Of a stretch of 64,000 nucleotides of DNA, positions 17,830-26,144 are shown piece after piece. A program made the position numbers and the translations under genes. The notes beneath the pieces were generated by a model that saw nothing but the letters and a program-made list of their open reading frames with translations, ran no database searches and was not told the DNA's origin. Source of the stretch: Amycolatopsis sp. A133 (GTDB taxonomy: Bacteria > Actinomycetota > Actinomycetes > Mycobacteriales > Pseudonocardiaceae); the NCBI RefSeq assembly GCF_031082405.1, contig NZ_JAVHJU010000061.1, forward strand, positions 186,001 through 250,000, given 5' to 3'. Each line of letters opens with the position of its first letter. Position 1 is the first letter of the stretch.

Positions 17830-18684
17830 ATGGCCGATCACGGGCAGCTGGCGGAGTACCTGCAGGCGATGCGCGCGCGAGTGCGGCCCGAGGACGTGGG
17901 ACTGGAAACCTACGGCGAGCGCCGCCGGGTGCCCGGGCTGCGCCGGGAAGAGGTCGCGAGCCTGGCCGGCGTCAGCGCGTCCTACTACATCCGGCTCGAG
18001 CAGGGCCAGTCGGCGAACGCCTCCGACGCGGTGGTCGGCAACATCGCCCGCGCGTTGCGCTTGGACGCCGACGAGCACGAACACCTGCGGGTGCTGGCCC
18101 GGCCCCGTCGGCGCCGGCGCGTGCAGCGCCCGCCGGTGGAGCGGGTGCACGAGGTGACGGCCCAACTGCTGGCCGGGCTGGGCGAAGTCCCGGCGATCGT
18201 GCTGGGCCGGCGCACCGACGTGCTGGCGTGGAACCGGCTGGGCCACGCGTTGTTCGCCGGCCACCTCGGCTTCGACGCACCCACCCGCCCCGCGGACCGG
18301 CCCAACATGGCGCGGCTGGTCTTCCTCGACGCGCACACCCGCGAGTTGTACCCACAGTGGACGGTCAAGGCGAAGGCGGTGGTCGGCAACCTGCGCTCGA
18401 CCGCCGGTCACCACGGCGACGACCAGCTGCTCAACGCGTTGATCGGGGAGCTGGTGACGAAGAGTCCCGAGTTCGCGGCGCTGTGGGCCGCCCACCGGGT
18501 CAAGGTCTGCACGGCCACCGAGTACGTCATGCGCCATCCTCTGGTCGGCGACCTGGTGGTCCACCAGCAGGCGATGACCCCGGCGCACGCGGCCGAGCAG
18601 ACGATCGTCGTGGTCACCGGCGAACCGGGCTCCCCCTCCCAGGCGGCCCTGTCCCTGCTCGCCCGAGCGGTCCGGGACGCCTGA
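17830..18684 (+). CDS. XRE/MmyB family transcriptional regulator
   Basis: A 284-aa regulator. Residues about 5-80 form the XRE helix-turn-helix with the typical GERRRVPGLRREEVASLAGV, then SASYYIRLEQGQ signature; the rest is an MmyB-like (PAS-fold) ligand domain with VLGRRTDVLAWNRLGHALFA. Such regulators often bind fatty-acid-like or other small ligands and control a divergent hydrolase or dehydrogenase. The ATG at 17830 is chosen because the N-terminus then matches the family; the open frame runs further upstream through the promoter. Confidence 0.92.
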   Translation: MADHGQLAEYLQAMRARVRPEDVGLETYGERRRVPGLRREEVASLAGVSASYYIRLEQGQSANASDAVVGNIARALRLDADEHEHLRVLARPRRRRRVQRPPVERVHEVTAQLLAGLGEVPAIVLGRRTDVLAWNRLGHALFAGHLGFDAPTRPADRPNMARLVFLDAHTRELYPQWTVKAKAVVGNLRSTAGHHGDDQLLNALIGELVTKSPEFAALWAAHRVKVCTATEYVMRHPLVGDLVVHQQAMTPAHAAEQTIVVVTGEPGSPSQAALSLLARAVRDA

Positions 18685-18717
18685 GCTCCACGGCCGCCGT
18701 CCGCGGTCGGGGGCCGG

Positions 18718-18905
18718 TCAGGGGACGAGGGCCGCGAAGCCGAGGCCGGTCGTCCGTTCCGCCAGGTCGAGCGCGGCCGCGGGGGGCGTCCAAGCCGACC
18801 GTCCGCAGCTCGACCGCCGCGAGGTCCAGGACCCCGGAGCGGATCAGGTGCCACACCGTGGTCACCGTCGGCTCGTCGCTCATCCAGGAGCCGCGCATCC
18901 TGCGC
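18718..18905 (-). pseudogene. C-terminal remnant of a zinc-type alcohol dehydrogenase-like protein
   Basis: On the minus strand the frame reads WMSDEPTVTTVWHLIRSG, then LDLAAVELRTVGLDAP, and after a one-base slip in a C-rich run continues AALDLAERTTGLGFAALVP to a stop. This resembles the last 55 residues of medium-chain alcohol dehydrogenases. No N-terminus remains; the sequence runs straight into an XRE remnant on the other strand near 18890. Family assignment is moderate because the piece is short. Confidence 0.5.
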
Positions 18906-19050
18906 AGCCGCCGGGAGCGGCTGACCCCGGCCGAGGTGGGCCTGCCGGTGACCGGGCGTCGCCGCGCGCCCGGGCTGCGCCGCGAGGAGCCGGCCCTGCC
19001 GGCCGGCATCAGCGCCACCTGGTCTACCACCCTGCCGCCCACGGCGCAGC
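18870..19050 (+). pseudogene. N-terminal remnant of an XRE/MmyB regulator
   Basis: The plus frame encodes LRSRRERLTPAEVGLPVTGR, then RRAPGLRREEPALPAGISAT and WSTTLPP, a near copy of the helix-turn-helix of MmyB-type regulators but with GLRREEPALPAG where the family has GLRREEVALLAG, and with the conserved YxYLEQG ending lost. It has no start codon of its own and no ligand domain. It abuts the alcohol dehydrogenase remnant, so the two were probably divergent neighbours that decayed together. Confidence 0.6.
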
Positions 19051-19206
19051 CCACCCGACTGTCCACACGGGACGGATTGGTGCGGCGTCCGTCCGGCAGG
19101 CGCGATGTGGCCGGCTGAACGACGAGGCGCCGACAACGACGAATGCCCTTACCGCGGCGGCCGGTCTGCGCTACGGTCGGGGGGACTGCAGACACCGGGG
19201 GGGACA

Positions 19207-20385
19207 ATGCGTCGACTGGTCGTCTCCGCCGCTTGCGCCGTGCTCGTGTTCGCCGGCACCGGTACCGCCGCCGCGGCGACGGACCCGCGGCAGACCGCGC
19301 TGGATGCGGCTGTGCAAGCCGGAAACGTGGGGATGATCGCGATCGCGGCGGATCCGGCGGGGCGGTGGCGGGGGCGTGCCGGGGTCGGTGACGTCGTCAC
19401 CGGGGCGAAGCCCGACACCGGCGGGCGGTTCCGCATCGGGAGCGTCTCCAAGACGTTCACGGCGGCACTCGTGCTGAAGCTCGCCGCGAACGGCCGGCTG
19501 GGGCTGGACGAGCCGATCGCGAAGTACCTGCCCGGCCTGCTGCCCTACCCGGAGCCGATCACCGTGCGCCAGCTGCTGCAGCACACCAGTGGCGTGCCGC
19601 GGGACCTGGCGCCGCAGTACACCTGGACGACCCCGGAGGAGGTGGACACCGAACGCTTCGTGCGCTTCGGCGAGGTCGAGGCGATCCACGACAGCACCGT
19701 GCAGCCGCTGCTGTTCCCGCCGGGCACGAACTGGTCGTACTCGAACACCGGCTACAACGTGCTGGCCCTGCTGGTGGAAAAGCTCACCGGCCGCCGGTTC
19801 GAGCAGGTGCTCGCCGACTGGATCACCGGCCCGCTGCACCTGGCGGACACGTTCCTGCCGCGGGACTTCCCGCTGGTGCCGCGCCCGGCCATCCGCGGCT
19901 ACGAGCAGCTCTACCCGGCGCCGCACGGGCTGACGGACGTCACCGTCTACAACCTCAGCCGCTATTTCGGTGCCGGGAACATCATCTCGAGCGCGGCCGA
20001 CCTGAACCGCTTCTTCCACGCCTTGCTCGGCGGTGAGCTGTTGCCGGCCGATCTGCTGACGCAGATGAAAACCACGGTTCCGTGGCCGGGCGAGGGTGGT
20101 CTGGTCGGCTACGGGCTCGGCCTGATGCGCATTTCGCTGGCCGGGATCTGCGGTCCGGGCGCGCCCGACGTCTGGGGACACGGCGGTGACGTTCCCGGGT
20201 ACAACACGTGGAGCATGAGCGACGAGCCGGGCACCAGCGGGATCACGGTCGCGTCCAGCCCCGACCTGTCCGCTTCGCCCGCCGCGGCGGGCACGCGGAT
20301 CCTGGCGATGGTGACGGAGTTCTGCACCCCCGGTTTGCCCGACGCCAAGGCCCGCGCCGCTCAGCTCCAGGCCGCGATGCGCTGA
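19207..20385 (+). CDS. Secreted serine hydrolase (beta-lactamase / D-Ala-D-Ala carboxypeptidase fold)
   Basis: A 392-aa exported class C-like serine hydrolase. Sec signal at residues 1-24 (cleavage after AAAA). The SxxK motif is SVSK (Ser79, Lys82), the YxN motif is YSN (178-180), and a HGG motif occurs late in WGHGGDVPGYN. The HTSGVPRDL block is also typical. It could be a carboxypeptidase, esterase or beta-lactamase homologue; no specificity can be read. The ATG at 19207 follows GGGGGGACA. Confidence 0.92.
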   Translation: MRRLVVSAACAVLVFAGTGTAAAATDPRQTALDAAVQAGNVGMIAIAADPAGRWRGRAGVGDVVTGAKPDTGGRFRIGSVSKTFTAALVLKLAANGRLGLDEPIAKYLPGLLPYPEPITVRQLLQHTSGVPRDLAPQYTWTTPEEVDTERFVRFGEVEAIHDSTVQPLLFPPGTNWSYSNTGYNVLALLVEKLTGRRFEQVLADWITGPLHLADTFLPRDFPLVPRPAIRGYEQLYPAPHGLTDVTVYNLSRYFGAGNIISSAADLNRFFHALLGGELLPADLLTQMKTTVPWPGEGGLVGYGLGLMRISLAGICGPGAPDVWGHGGDVPGYNTWSMSDEPGTSGITVASSPDLSASPAAAGTRILAMVTEFCTPGLPDAKARAAQLQAAMR

Positions 20386-20527
20386 GGCGCGCGGTCCCGA
20401 AGCCAAGTTCGCGGCCGGCTTGATGCTGTGACCTGCGCCTCAGCCGATTGCCCCTTACACCGGTGTCAGAGGTGAGGATGGCAACAGCGCCCGGAACCAC
20501 CGGGCCGGTCACCCAGGAGGCGGCAAA

Positions 20528-21451
20528 ATGGGACAGGCGTGGGGTTTCGGCAGGCATGGCGGGCCCGAAGTGCAGGAGTTCTTCGATCGTCCCGATCCCG
20601 CCCCCGGTCGCGGCGAGGTGCTGATCCGGGTCGACGTCGCCGGGGTGAATCCCCTCGACCACCTCGTGCGCTCGGGTCTGGTCCCCGGCCTCGACGGCGG
20701 GCGGCCGTTTCCCCGCGTGCTGGGCATGGAGGCGGCCGGAACCGTGCTCGCACTGGGCGAGGACGTCGACGGGCTCGAGGTGGGTGACGCGGTTTTCGGC
20801 TTCGCACTCACCGGTGGCGGGACCTACGCCGAGACAACGGTGCTGTCCGCACCGAACACCGCCCGCATCCCGGCGGGCCTGTCCGCGACCGTGGCGGCAA
20901 CGCTGCCGGTCGCCGGGACGACCGCGGTGGACGTGCTCGACCAGCTCGGCCTCCCGGCCGGCGCCACGATCCTGGTCAACGGGGTCGGGGGCGGGGTCGG
21001 CCTCGCCGTCGCCCGGCTGGCCGCCGGGCGCAAGCTGCGCGTGATCGGTACCGGGAGCAGCGCCAAGCGCGAGCACGCCGAGGCCATCGGGGTGCGGTTC
21101 ATCGACTACGCCGCCGAGGACGTCGTCACGGCGGCCCGCGAGCTGGTTCCCGACGGCTTCGACGGGATCGTCGACCTGGTCGGCGGCACTTCGCTGCGGA
21201 CGGTCGCCCCGCTGGCCCGGGATCCGCGCAACGTCATCGCCGCGGGTGACATGTCGGTGCCCGATCTCGGTGGGCGTTTCGTCGAGCGCCGCCTCGGCCG
21301 GGAGAACCTGGAGCGGTCCGCCCGGCTCGCCCTGGACGGACTGCTTTCCCCGGTGATCACGGCGATCCATCCGCTTTCCGACGCACCGGCCGCCCTCGCC
21401 ACCGTCGAGAACGGTCACCCCTCGGGCAAGGTCGTCATCAAGGTGGCCTGA
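20528..21451 (+). CDS. NADPH:quinone reductase-like (zinc-free MDR) oxidoreductase
   Basis: A 307-aa cytoplasmic medium-chain dehydrogenase/reductase. GroES-like N-terminus with GRGEVLIRVDVAGVNPLDHL, quinone reductase block LGMEAAGTVLALGEDVDGLE VGDAVFGF split by the loop, and the nucleotide-binding ILVNGVGGGVGLAVARLA (Rossmann) motif; the zinc-binding cysteines of alcohol dehydrogenases are absent. Ribosome site AGGAGG lies at 20516-20521. Stands alone between the serine hydrolase and a lipoprotein on the other strand. Confidence 0.9.
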   Translation: MGQAWGFGRHGGPEVQEFFDRPDPAPGRGEVLIRVDVAGVNPLDHLVRSGLVPGLDGGRPFPRVLGMEAAGTVLALGEDVDGLEVGDAVFGFALTGGGTYAETTVLSAPNTARIPAGLSATVAATLPVAGTTAVDVLDQLGLPAGATILVNGVGGGVGLAVARLAAGRKLRVIGTGSSAKREHAEAIGVRFIDYAAEDVVTAARELVPDGFDGIVDLVGGTSLRTVAPLARDPRNVIAAGDMSVPDLGGRFVERRLGRENLERSARLALDGLLSPVITAIHPLSDAPAALATVENGHPSGKVVIKVA

Positions 21452-21489
21452 GCAGTGCCCGGCCATCACCCCGCGGCGGCGAGCTCGGG

Positions 21490-22098
21490 TCAGGCCTTGA
21501 GGTCGAACCCCGTGACGTACCAGGCTCCTGCGTGCTTCTCCACCTTGAGGCTGAGGCTGAACGAGCCGGTGTCGCCGGTGGCGCCGATGAGTTCGAGACT
21601 GCGCAAGGTGCGGCCGTCGAGCTTGACCGCTGTGTCCGGCACCGTGACTTCGTCGCCCTTCGCCGCCGGGGTGGTGACCTCGACCTTTCCCTCGGGGGGC
21701 AGTTTGACGCCCGGCTTCGCCCAAGCCGCGCGCAGCGACTTGGCGCTCGCGGCGGCTGCGGGCCGTTGGCACAGGGACTCGGCGTCTTGACCGGCGGGCA
21801 GCGCAGGAGCGCTGGACAGGCACGCTTCCGTGTACTGCTCCTGCAGGATCTGGGTGACCCAGCGCTCGACGGCGGCGCCCGGGGTCTTGGCGCCGGAAGC
21901 GGGTTGCGCCGCGGACGTCGGGGCAGTGGCGCTCGCCGCCGAGGTGACCGGGCTGGTCGTGGCCGGGGCCGCCGTCCCGGCCACGCGGGCCGGGCCACAC
22001 GCCGCCACGAGCAGGACCATCGGCGGCAGCAGCGGGAAAAGCCACCGGGCCGCCGGCCGCCCAGCGGTCACCACCGGGACGATTGTTCCACCAGGCAA
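21490..22098 (-). CDS. Putative secreted lipoprotein
   Basis: A 202-aa protein with an N-terminal hydrophobic segment and a lipobox LVAAC (Cys34), then a Thr/Ser/Ala/Pro-rich linker to about residue 72. The folded C-terminal half (AVERWVTQILQEQYTEACLS, then SLRAAWAKPGV and a beta-rich end finishing in AGAWYVTGFDLKA) looks like a small cystatin/NTF2-like domain common in actinobacterial lipoproteins. Function unknown. Convergent with the oxidoreductase, 38 bases apart. Confidence 0.75.
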   Translation of the reverse strand: MPGGTIVPVVTAGRPAARWLFPLLPPMVLLVAACGPARVAGTAAPATTSPVTSAASATAPTSAAQPASGAKTPGAAVERWVTQILQEQYTEACLSSAPALPAGQDAESLCQRPAAAASAKSLRAAWAKPGVKLPPEGKVEVTTPAAKGDEVTVPDTAVKLDGRTLRSLELIGATGDTGSFSLSLKVEKHAGAWYVTGFDLKA

Positions 22099-22350
22099 AG
22101 AATTCTCCTCGTTCAGCCGATGTCCGGCTTCGAGCTTCGTCGGCGGGATCTTCGTGTCCGGCGGCCGGTGGCGTCAACCGGCGGCAGGGAAGTCTGCCTC
22201 TTTGGCCACTTTCCGGCGTCCGCCGACAGCCGGTTCACCGCGTTGCCACCAGGAAACCGCTGTGGGTCAATGGATTCGGCTGTCAGGACTGCAACACCGG
22301 CTCGGCGTGGTTCGCGTATCCGGAGCTGCAGCGGGCCCCGCGGCCGGGGC

Positions 22351-24288
22351 TCACCCCGTGCCGGCGCATGCTGCGGCTTCGGCCAGGTACCGCGCCACCG
22401 GGCCCAAGGTCAGCATTCCGCTGGCCGCGCCGGCGTGTTCCGCCGCGGCGCCGCGCAGGGCTTCTTCCGCGGCGGCCGCGATCCCGCGCTCGCCGAGGCG
22501 TGCGGCAGCGTGGGCGCTCAGGCACCACATCGCCTCCTGCACGTGGTCGCGCGGTGGTTCGGGCGCGGCGGCCAGAGCGACGCGGGCCTCTTCCCGCTTG
22601 CCTTGCGCGAGCAACACGTGGGGCTGCGTCCACGGGCGGTACGGGCCCCAGTCGAGGTGCGGATCACCGGGCGCGGGGCGGCCGTGCAGCAGGCGCAACC
22701 CGAGCAGCGCCAGCGGGAACAGGCCGCGGTGCAGTCCCGGCATGCCTGCCGTCCGGAGGGCGTCCTCGGCGGCGCGGTACTGCGCGGCGGCCGTGGCGGG
22801 GGACGGCCCGCCGGGTTCGGTGCTGCGGGCGGCGCTGGCCCGGGCCCGGAACCACGCGGTGAGGACGGCGACCAGGGGTGACTCGGCGGTGGCGGCGAGC
22901 TGTTCGGCCGCCGTGGCGTGCGCGGCCGCGGTGTCGAGATCGCCGGCGGCCGAGGCGGACTGCAGCCGGACGAGGCGGCCGAGGACGGCGAAGGCCGGCA
23001 GCTCGTGCCGGGTACCCAGGTCGAGGACCTCGGCGCCGATCCGGTCCCGGACGGCCGCCAGCCCGGGGCGGGTGAAGGACTGCAGGAACACCCCGTTGAG
23101 CGCGAACGCCAGCAAGGCGGGATCGCCGAGGCCGCGGGCCAGCGCCTCGGCCTCGTCCGCGGCCTGCTCAGCGCGTTTCCGCTCGGCAGCGGTGAGCTCG
23201 GCGGTGCGGCTCTCGACGGCGACGGTGGCCAGGAGGCGGGTCCTCAGGTCGGCCGGGCTGCCGGGGCCGAGCGCGGTGAGCGTGCGCTCGGCGGCCGCGA
23301 CGACGGCGCGGGACTGCTCGAGGTCGTCGGCCCGGCTCCAGATCGCGGGCACGTCGTAGGCGCCGATGATCCGGGCCGCCCACGCGAGGTCTCCGGTGCG
23401 TTCGGCCGCCTGGATCGCGGCGAGGCGGTCGCGTCGCGAGTGGACGAGGGCGTCGCCGCCCGCCAGCGCGAGGGTGCGGGCCAGGTCCACGGTGGTGCGC
23501 GGGCCGAACCGGGCCCCGGAGGCCGTCCACGCGGTGCCGGTGCCCTCCGCGGTGGCGGTCCCGGTCAGGATGTCGGTCTCCAACCGCCGCAGGTCGGGCC
23601 CGGGATCGAGCCCGAGCTGGTCGACGAGCATCGCGCGAGCGCGGCGGAGGGTCGCCAGCGCGTCGGCCTGGCGTCCGGCGCGGTGCAAGGCGCGGGCCAG
23701 CAGCCCCCAGGCCGGCTCGCGCCACGGGTGTTCGGTGACGTGGGCGCCGAGTTCGGCGACCAGGTCGCCGCCCCGGCCCGCGTCGAGGAGGACGCGGGCA
23801 CGCAGCTCCACGGCCGTCAGCCGCAGCTCCTCCAGCCGGGTCCGCTCGCGCTGAGCCCACGCGGAGCCCGGCACGTCGGCGTAGGCGGTTCCTCGCCAAG
23901 CCGCCAGTGCCGCGCTGAGCTCGGTCACGGCGCCGGGCGTTCGCCGGGTTCGGTCCAGGGCGTCTTCGAACCGGTGGACGTCCACGTCCGCGCGCGGCAG
24001 GCGCAGCGCGTAGCCGGGACCTTCGGTGACGATCACCCGGGGCGGGGTGCGCGGCGGCCGGTCGGGTTCGAGGGCGCGGCGCAGGGCGGCGACGAACGTG
24101 CGCAGCGCGCCCACGGCGCGGGCCGGGGGATCGGTCCACAAGTCGTCGACGAGGGTGTCGGTGGTGACCATCCGCCCCTCGGCCGCGACGAGCCGGGCGA
24201 GCACTTCGCGGTGGCGGGGTCCGCCCAGTTCCACCGGGCTCCCGTCGTCGCGCAGCGCCCGCACGGCACCCAGCACGTCGATTCGCAT
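22351..24288 (-). CDS. SARP/BTAD family transcriptional regulator
   Basis: A 645-aa AfsR/SARP-type activator. The OmpR-like winged helix is at residues 1-95 (MRIDVLGAVRAL, ELGGPRHREVLARLVAAEG, LVDDLW, VGALRTFVAALRRALEP, GPGYALRL), the bacterial transcriptional activation domain at about 100-245 (RFEDALDRTRR, LEELRLTAVELRARVLLDAG, AWGLLARALHRAGRQADALA). The C-terminal 400 residues are helical, TPR-like, without an NB-ARC P-loop. SARPs activate secondary-metabolite clusters; the nearest candidates are the divergent hydrolase and the RiPP locus 1.6 kb away, neither proven. Confidence 0.9.
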   Translation of the reverse strand: MRIDVLGAVRALRDDGSPVELGGPRHREVLARLVAAEGRMVTTDTLVDDLWTDPPARAVGALRTFVAALRRALEPDRPPRTPPRVIVTEGPGYALRLPRADVDVHRFEDALDRTRRTPGAVTELSAALAAWRGTAYADVPGSAWAQRERTRLEELRLTAVELRARVLLDAGRGGDLVAELGAHVTEHPWREPAWGLLARALHRAGRQADALATLRRARAMLVDQLGLDPGPDLRRLETDILTGTATAEGTGTAWTASGARFGPRTTVDLARTLALAGGDALVHSRRDRLAAIQAAERTGDLAWAARIIGAYDVPAIWSRADDLEQSRAVVAAAERTLTALGPGSPADLRTRLLATVAVESRTAELTAAERKRAEQAADEAEALARGLGDPALLAFALNGVFLQSFTRPGLAAVRDRIGAEVLDLGTRHELPAFAVLGRLVRLQSASAAGDLDTAAAHATAAEQLAATAESPLVAVLTAWFRARASAARSTEPGGPSPATAAAQYRAAEDALRTAGMPGLHRGLFPLALLGLRLLHGRPAPGDPHLDWGPYRPWTQPHVLLAQGKREEARVALAAAPEPPRDHVQEAMWCLSAHAAARLGERGIAAAAEEALRGAAAEHAGAASGMLTLGPVARYLAEAAACAGTG

Positions 24289-24399
24289 GCCCCCATCATC
24301 GGGGCCCGCGGCCGATTCCGCCCCGGCGCACTGATCGGTTGCTGATCGCCGTCGCCGACGCTGGCCGAGTCAAGTTCCCGACCCGGAAGACGGCCTCCG

Positions 24400-25278
24400 A
24401 TGACACTCTCCATTCCCGGTTTCGACCACGTCCGCCTGCCCGGTGCCGGCGGTGTCGAGCTGGCCGCCGCCGTCGGCGGCAGCGGCGACCCGGTCGTGCT
24501 GCTGCACGGCTTCCCGCAGACGCACCTGATGTGGCGGCACGTCGCCGAGCGGCTGGCCGGCGAGCACACGGTGATCTGCCCCGACCTGCGCGGCTACGGC
24601 GCCAGCGACAAGCCGGTGGCCACCGGCCGAAGCGAGTACGCCAAGCGCACGATGGCCACCGACGTGGTGAACCTGGCGGCGGCGCTCGGCCACGAGCGCT
24701 TCGCCCTCGTCGGGCACGACCGGGGCGCCCTGGTCGCCTTCCGGGCGGCCCTGGACCACCCCGAGACCATCACGCACCTGGGCATCCTCGACGTCGTGCC
24801 GACGTTGGACATGTGGAACGTCCTGCACGGCGTCCCGGCGGCGGTCGGCTACCACCTGTTCCTCATGGCCCAGCCGCCCGGCCTGCCGGAAACGATGATC
24901 GCCGCCAGCGCGGACGCGTTCTTCGGCTCGTTCCTCGACGCCTGGGCCAACGACCCGGACGCGATCCCGGCCGAGGTGCGGGCCGAGTACCTGCGCGCGA
25001 GCGCGGCCGCGGTGCCGTCGATCGTCGCCGACTACCGGGCTTCGGCCGACATCGACGTGGAACACGACCAAGCCGACCTCGACGCCGGATCCCAGCTGGC
25101 CATGCCCGTGACGGTCGTCCAGCAGGACTGGGGCGCACAGCTGGGCTACGACGCCGCCGGGGTGTGGCGGGCGTGGGCACCGGACCTGGACCACCGGCTG
25201 ACCCGGGCCGGGCACTTCATGGCCGAGGAGGCACCCGGCGAGATCGCGGCGGCGATCCGGGACCTGCTGACCCGCTGA
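24400..25278 (+). CDS. Alpha/beta hydrolase (haloacetate dehalogenase / epoxide hydrolase-like)
   Basis: A 292-aa cytoplasmic hydrolase. HGFPQTHLMW oxyanion block, DLRGYGASDKP, the nucleophile elbow GHDRGALVA with Asp rather than Ser, and a terminal AGHFMAEEAP histidine. An Asp nucleophile with the RGYGASDKP and DxGA motifs is typical of fluoroacetate/haloacetate dehalogenases and epoxide hydrolases. Divergent from the SARP regulator across 111 bases, which may hold a SARP-controlled promoter. Confidence 0.9.
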   Translation: MTLSIPGFDHVRLPGAGGVELAAAVGGSGDPVVLLHGFPQTHLMWRHVAERLAGEHTVICPDLRGYGASDKPVATGRSEYAKRTMATDVVNLAAALGHERFALVGHDRGALVAFRAALDHPETITHLGILDVVPTLDMWNVLHGVPAAVGYHLFLMAQPPGLPETMIAASADAFFGSFLDAWANDPDAIPAEVRAEYLRASAAAVPSIVADYRASADIDVEHDQADLDAGSQLAMPVTVVQQDWGAQLGYDAAGVWRAWAPDLDHRLTRAGHFMAEEAPGEIAAAIRDLLTR

Positions 25279-25308
25279 ACGCCGTGCCGCTTCGGTTCGA
25301 ATCCGGAG

Positions 25309-25659
25309 TCAGAACGGGAGGAAGTCCCGGCCCGGCTCGTGGTAGATCCCGTTCGGCGCGTCCTCGGACTTGTCGAGGCACTTGCCCGACTCCCAGTTCT
25401 TGTGCTGATCGAAGATGAACCCCCGGTCATCCACCCGGCAGGTCCGGGAGTGCCATCTCTGATTCGGATCGTCGTGATAGTCGGCGATGATCGCTCTCGC
25501 TTTGTCGCCCATGAGGCCGCCCCTTGCGCAGCACGCTGAAAAACGTGTAGTTCGCGGTCCGCAGCGAGCACCCGAGCTGCGGACCGTTCCGGTTGATCCT
25601 TCAGTCTGAAGTTGAAGCTCCCACTGCCCGTTGTAGTGGTGGAAGATCGAAACCCGCAC
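25309..25659 (-). CDS. Hypothetical protein, possibly frameshifted
   Basis: An open frame of 116 residues. The last 60 residues (GDKARAIIADYHDDPNQRWH, FIFDQHKNWESGKCLDKSED) look like genuine protein, faintly like a secreted or ricin-type fold. The middle part reads poorly in this frame, while the neighbouring frame there gives the protein-like LGCSLRTANYTFFSVLRKGR; two compensating shifts or decay would explain this. No clear start or ribosome site. Base composition is lower in GC than the flanks. Function unknown. Confidence 0.35.
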   Translation of the reverse strand: MRVSIFHHYNGQWELQLQTEGSTGTVRSSGARCGPRTTRFSACCARGGLMGDKARAIIADYHDDPNQRWHSRTCRVDDRGFIFDQHKNWESGKCLDKSEDAPNGIYHEPGRDFLPF

Positions 25660-25899
25660 TCTGGTCTGGATGATGACGCTGCCGGCCAGGCTCCCCCTCC
25701 GCCGGGTGCTGGGGCGGCCGCGCTCGCGCAGCGGCGGTAGAGGTGCCTCGGCATCCGGCGGTGCGCTGCTGCGCAGGTGAGGAAGCGCTTTACTGACGAG
25801 GCCTGCGGGATTTACCCTGTAGCTGCGGGGCTGCGGGCGGACGACCTCACCGGCGCGTCACCAATTTTCCGGAATTCGTATCGAAACGAGGGGGAACAG

Positions 25900-26124
25900 A
25901 TGAGAACCACGCCCACTGCCGCGCTCACGGTGACGAACCTCGCGGAACCCGACGACCGTTCCGACGCCGGCCGCAGCGTTCCGATAGGCGCTGCTCCGGC
26001 GTCCGCGCTCACCGTGACGCCACTGGCCGAGCGGGACGAACACGGCGGCACCGGCCGCGGTGTGACCATGTACAACGAAGCCGGAAAAGCCGACCCCGTT
26101 TCGACCGCTGCGAAACCGCACTGA
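25900..26124 (+). CDS. RiPP precursor peptide candidate with internal repeat
   Basis: A 74-aa small gene just before a radical SAM RiPP maturase, with GAGGGGGA upstream of its ATG. The peptide contains two related blocks: ALTVTNLAEPDDRSDAGRSV and ALTVTPLAERDEHGGTGRGV, followed by TMYNEAGKADPVSTAAKPH. There is no Cys and no signal peptide. The duplicated block could be a leader recognition element or two core segments. Assignment rests on size, position and the maturase family; no homologue could be searched. The stop is 20 bases before the maturase start. Confidence 0.7.
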   Translation: MRTTPTAALTVTNLAEPDDRSDAGRSVPIGAAPASALTVTPLAERDEHGGTGRGVTMYNEAGKADPVSTAAKPH

Positions 26125-26144
26125 ACGGCGGAACCGGCGTTCCG

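Noticed and set aside
16896..18870. Long plus-strand frame across the MBL gene and XRE gene
   Set aside because: Antisense or out-of-frame to two well-supported genes; only its last part, the XRE remnant, is meaningful.
25294..25304. Possible tRNA (GGTTCGAATCC)
   Set aside because: No acceptor, D or anticodon arm can be paired upstream, where the hydrolase gene ends; kept only as a weak note.
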